Part shown: positions 38,055 to 39,726 of the stretch, piece after piece
How the letters are laid out: the number at the start of each line of letters is the position of its first letter
Numbering within the stretch: the stretch's first letter is position 1
Source: Microvirga terrae
Lineage (GTDB): Bacteria > Pseudomonadota > Alphaproteobacteria > Rhizobiales > Beijerinckiaceae
Assembly (NCBI RefSeq): GCF_013307435.2
Contig: NZ_CP102848.1
Coordinates: forward strand, 1-39,726
DNA length: 39,726 nt
Reading direction: 5' to 3'
Made by a program: the position numbers and the translations under genes
The notes under the pieces: model-generated
Database searches by the model: none
The model's input: the letters and a program-made list of their open reading frames with translations, nothing else
What the model was told of the DNA's origin: nothing

Positions 38055-39726
38055 AGGAGCCTCCCACCGCCGATGATGTTGCCAGGGCAGAGCGCCGGGC
38101 GAGGACCTGGGAGAGAGCCTTCTGGGCGCCCTTGCTGGAGATGGGAGCCTTCAGCAGGGCCGTCTTCGCCAACTGCGGGTCCGTCATCATCTCAAGCACC
38201 AGGTCGTCGACCTTCTTGAGACCAGCAGCCCGCATGGAGCCAAGGACTCCCTTCAGGCCAGCACCCGCAGCACCCACCGCGGCGCCCGTGAAGTCCCCAA
38301 TGAGGGCACCACCGCCAGCAGCCACGAGGATCTGAGAGAACAGGCTCTTGTTGCCGGCCTTCTCCGTATGCTTGTCGAGAACCGCGCCGATGTCCTGCGC
38401 CGTGTTGGACTGCCCCGGGGTTTTCACCGCGGACAGAGACCGCTCAGAGCGCTTGATGTCGTCAGCGATGGCCTGGAGACGCAGGACATGCTCCTGCCCG
38501 AAGACCAGCGTCAGAGCGTTCTTCTTCGACCGGATGAATCCTTGGAAGGCGTCCGCCCTGATGCCGTTCTCTCCGGAGGCGCCAACCTCCTTGTTCGAGA
38601 TGAACCGTTCCTGGACGTATTCGGCCACAGCCCGACGCAAACCTTCCTTAGCTTTCGGGTTCTTGTTGGCGGCCGCCACGAGCTGGGCCATCTGCTTGTT
38701 GGCATCGCCGCTGTTCAGGATCCGGCCAATCGCCCCGGGGAGGTCTGCCGTCTCAATCTTGGCAACCTTGCCCAGAACGCTCTTGTTGAAGGCGTCCAGT
38801 CGCTGCTTCCGGAGCGCCGCCACCTGCTCGAGGGTCTGAGAGGCCAAGGACGCACTGGCGAACTTCGCACGGACGTCCTGGGGCAGTTCCCGCAGCGCGT
38901 CAGCATGTGAGGACCGCCACCTCTGGAGCTTCGCGGCGTCAATCGTGCCGTCAGCCTTGAAGACGTTGGCCTTCTGGAGGGACAGGGCGGCCGCCTCTGC
39001 CACGTCGCTCATCTTGGCCCCGGCTTTGACCAGAGCCTTGATGCGTTCTCCGCCCGTCGGACCAGGCATGAACGCGTTCTTGGCCACCGAGCCGTCCGCC
39101 ATGCGGAAGCTGCCCTTCTCGCCTTCTCGGCGAAGCATCGGGGCAACGTATCCCTGACGGAAGGTCTTGTGCTTGTCGCGGGTTGCCTCGGTGGCTGCCC
39201 GATACCGCTTGCCCACCTCCGGATCGTCCTTGTACCCATCCAGGAGCGAACCAGCGGAAGAACCTTCCCGCTGGGCATAGGCTGCCCTCACAGGCCCCTC
39301 GTCCTCGAGGGACATGACGGCCCGCTCATATGCCGTAATGGCGTCGGTTTCTTCGCCCCGGGCGATCCTCTCAACGGCATCGTTGAAGGCCCGAGCGCTC
39401 ATCTCCTCCGGACGGACACCGACGTTCTGGAGTTCCTCCCGTAGCTGCCTCGAGGCCGCGAGGAAGTCCGCTTCCTGCCCATCAGGTTCAAAGAGGCCCG
39501 AGCGCATCTCATCCGAAGCTGTGAACGTCTTGCGACCAGCCCGCTCGTTCTCGATGGCGTCATACAGTTCCTTGGTGATGTCGCGGCTGGAGTAGCCGTC
39601 CGCATCGCGAGGAAGGTAGCCCTCCTCAATCAGCTTGTTGCGCCAGTACCCATCGACCGAACGACCTTCAGGACGAGCCAACCTGCCGAAGCGACCGACG
39701 GACACGTTGCCCCAATCCCGAGCCGT
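38044..39726 (-). CDS. Phage ejection-type internal virion protein, C-terminal 560 residues (continues across the window ends)
   Basis: The frame is open at 39726 (TARDWGN, then a GTG at 39705) and ends with TAA at 38044. It continues the domain started at 57-1: GRFGRLARPEGRSVDGYWRN and KLIEEGYLPRDADGY complete a conserved segment of prophage ejection proteins. The rest is long and helical (DEMRSGLFEPDGQEADFLAA, ALRELPQDVRAKFASASLAS, LSQVLARRSALATSS), with an Ala/Gly-rich hydrophobic stretch near the C-terminus (GGGALIGDFTGAAVGAAGAG) able to enter a membrane. If the molecule were linear, the GTG at 39705 would be the only visible start. Confidence 0.75.
   Translation of the reverse strand, partial: TARDWGNVSVGRFGRLARPEGRSVDGYWRNKLIEEGYLPRDADGYSSRDITKELYDAIENERAGRKTFTASDEMRSGLFEPDGQEADFLAASRQLREELQNVGVRPEEMSARAFNDAVERIARGEETDAITAYERAVMSLEDEGPVRAAYAQREGSSAGSLLDGYKDDPEVGKRYRAATEATRDKHKTFRQGYVAPMLRREGEKGSFRMADGSVAKNAFMPGPTGGERIKALVKAGAKMSDVAEAAALSLQKANVFKADGTIDAAKLQRWRSSHADALRELPQDVRAKFASASLASQTLEQVAALRKQRLDAFNKSVLGKVAKIETADLPGAIGRILNSGDANKQMAQLVAAANKNPKAKEGLRRAVAEYVQERFISNKEVGASGENGIRADAFQGFIRSKKNALTLVFGQEHVLRLQAIADDIKRSERSLSAVKTPGQSNTAQDIGAVLDKHTEKAGNKSLFSQILVAAGGGALIGDFTGAAVGAAGAGLKGVLGSMRAAGLKKVDDLVLEMMTDPQLAKTALLKAPISSKGAQKALSQVLARRSALATSSAVGGSYGQ

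Overview
The window looks like one complete circular replicon of about 39.7 kb from a GC-rich alphaproteobacterium, most likely Hyphomicrobiales and perhaps a Methylobacteriaceae/Microvirga-type host. The clues are a DUF1127 protein, a DUF6894-type protein, Tat-like signals of the SRRSVLGGSLAA type, stand-alone WGR proteins and phage genes of the type seen in Rhizobiales prophages. Circularity is inferred because a minus-strand reading frame runs off position 1 and continues in frame, without a stop, at position 39726. Joined, it encodes one 1160-residue virion-type protein.

Layout. (1) A minus-strand, tightly overlapping phage-like operon runs from about 5227 down through the join to 33631. 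It opens with a ribbon-helix-helix (RHH) regulator with its own operator, followed by a 90-aa protein, a GNAT-fold virion protein, two glycine-rich internal proteins, the 1160-aa ejection-type protein, two small proteins, a 925-aa protein with a cell-wall-hydrolase-like N-terminus, and three Rhizobiales phage-associated proteins. I find no terminase, portal, capsid or tail-tube gene. (2) A minus-strand replication block (9783 to 5364) encodes small HTH proteins, a Toprim primase, a RecA-fold RepA-like helicase and two unknown proteins. (3) 10.4-25.5 kb is accessory: mostly small genes, a type Ib ParA with an RHH partner, a serine recombinase, a NarL-like regulator, two WGR proteins, a Tat-like paralogue pair and an operon of very small genes. 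(4) 25.6-27.3 kb holds an XRE-type regulator, a winged-helix candidate initiator and 11-bp tandem iterons, a candidate origin. (5) 27.3-33.6 kb holds an AbiF-like HEPN protein with a probable abiF-type small RNA, a tRNA-Leu(UAA), three proline-rich small proteins, an RTX-repeat protein and a family of REP-like hairpins.

The most unusual signal is a network of phased 8-bp repeats (consensus CTRYAGYR, with palindromic CTRYAG cores every 8 bp). They occur as about ten intergenic arrays confined to 14.2-24.1 kb; the longest sits immediately upstream of parA. An 8-bp tandem of palindromic cores is what RHH proteins such as MetJ bind, so I infer that the parA-linked RHH protein uses the arrays both as centromere and as operators. 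The arrays also form hairpins between convergent genes and bracket several small genes. Overall the element combines plasmid replication and partition with a DNA-ejection/cell-wall-penetration cassette that lacks head genes: a reduced phage-plasmid or a candidate satellite.
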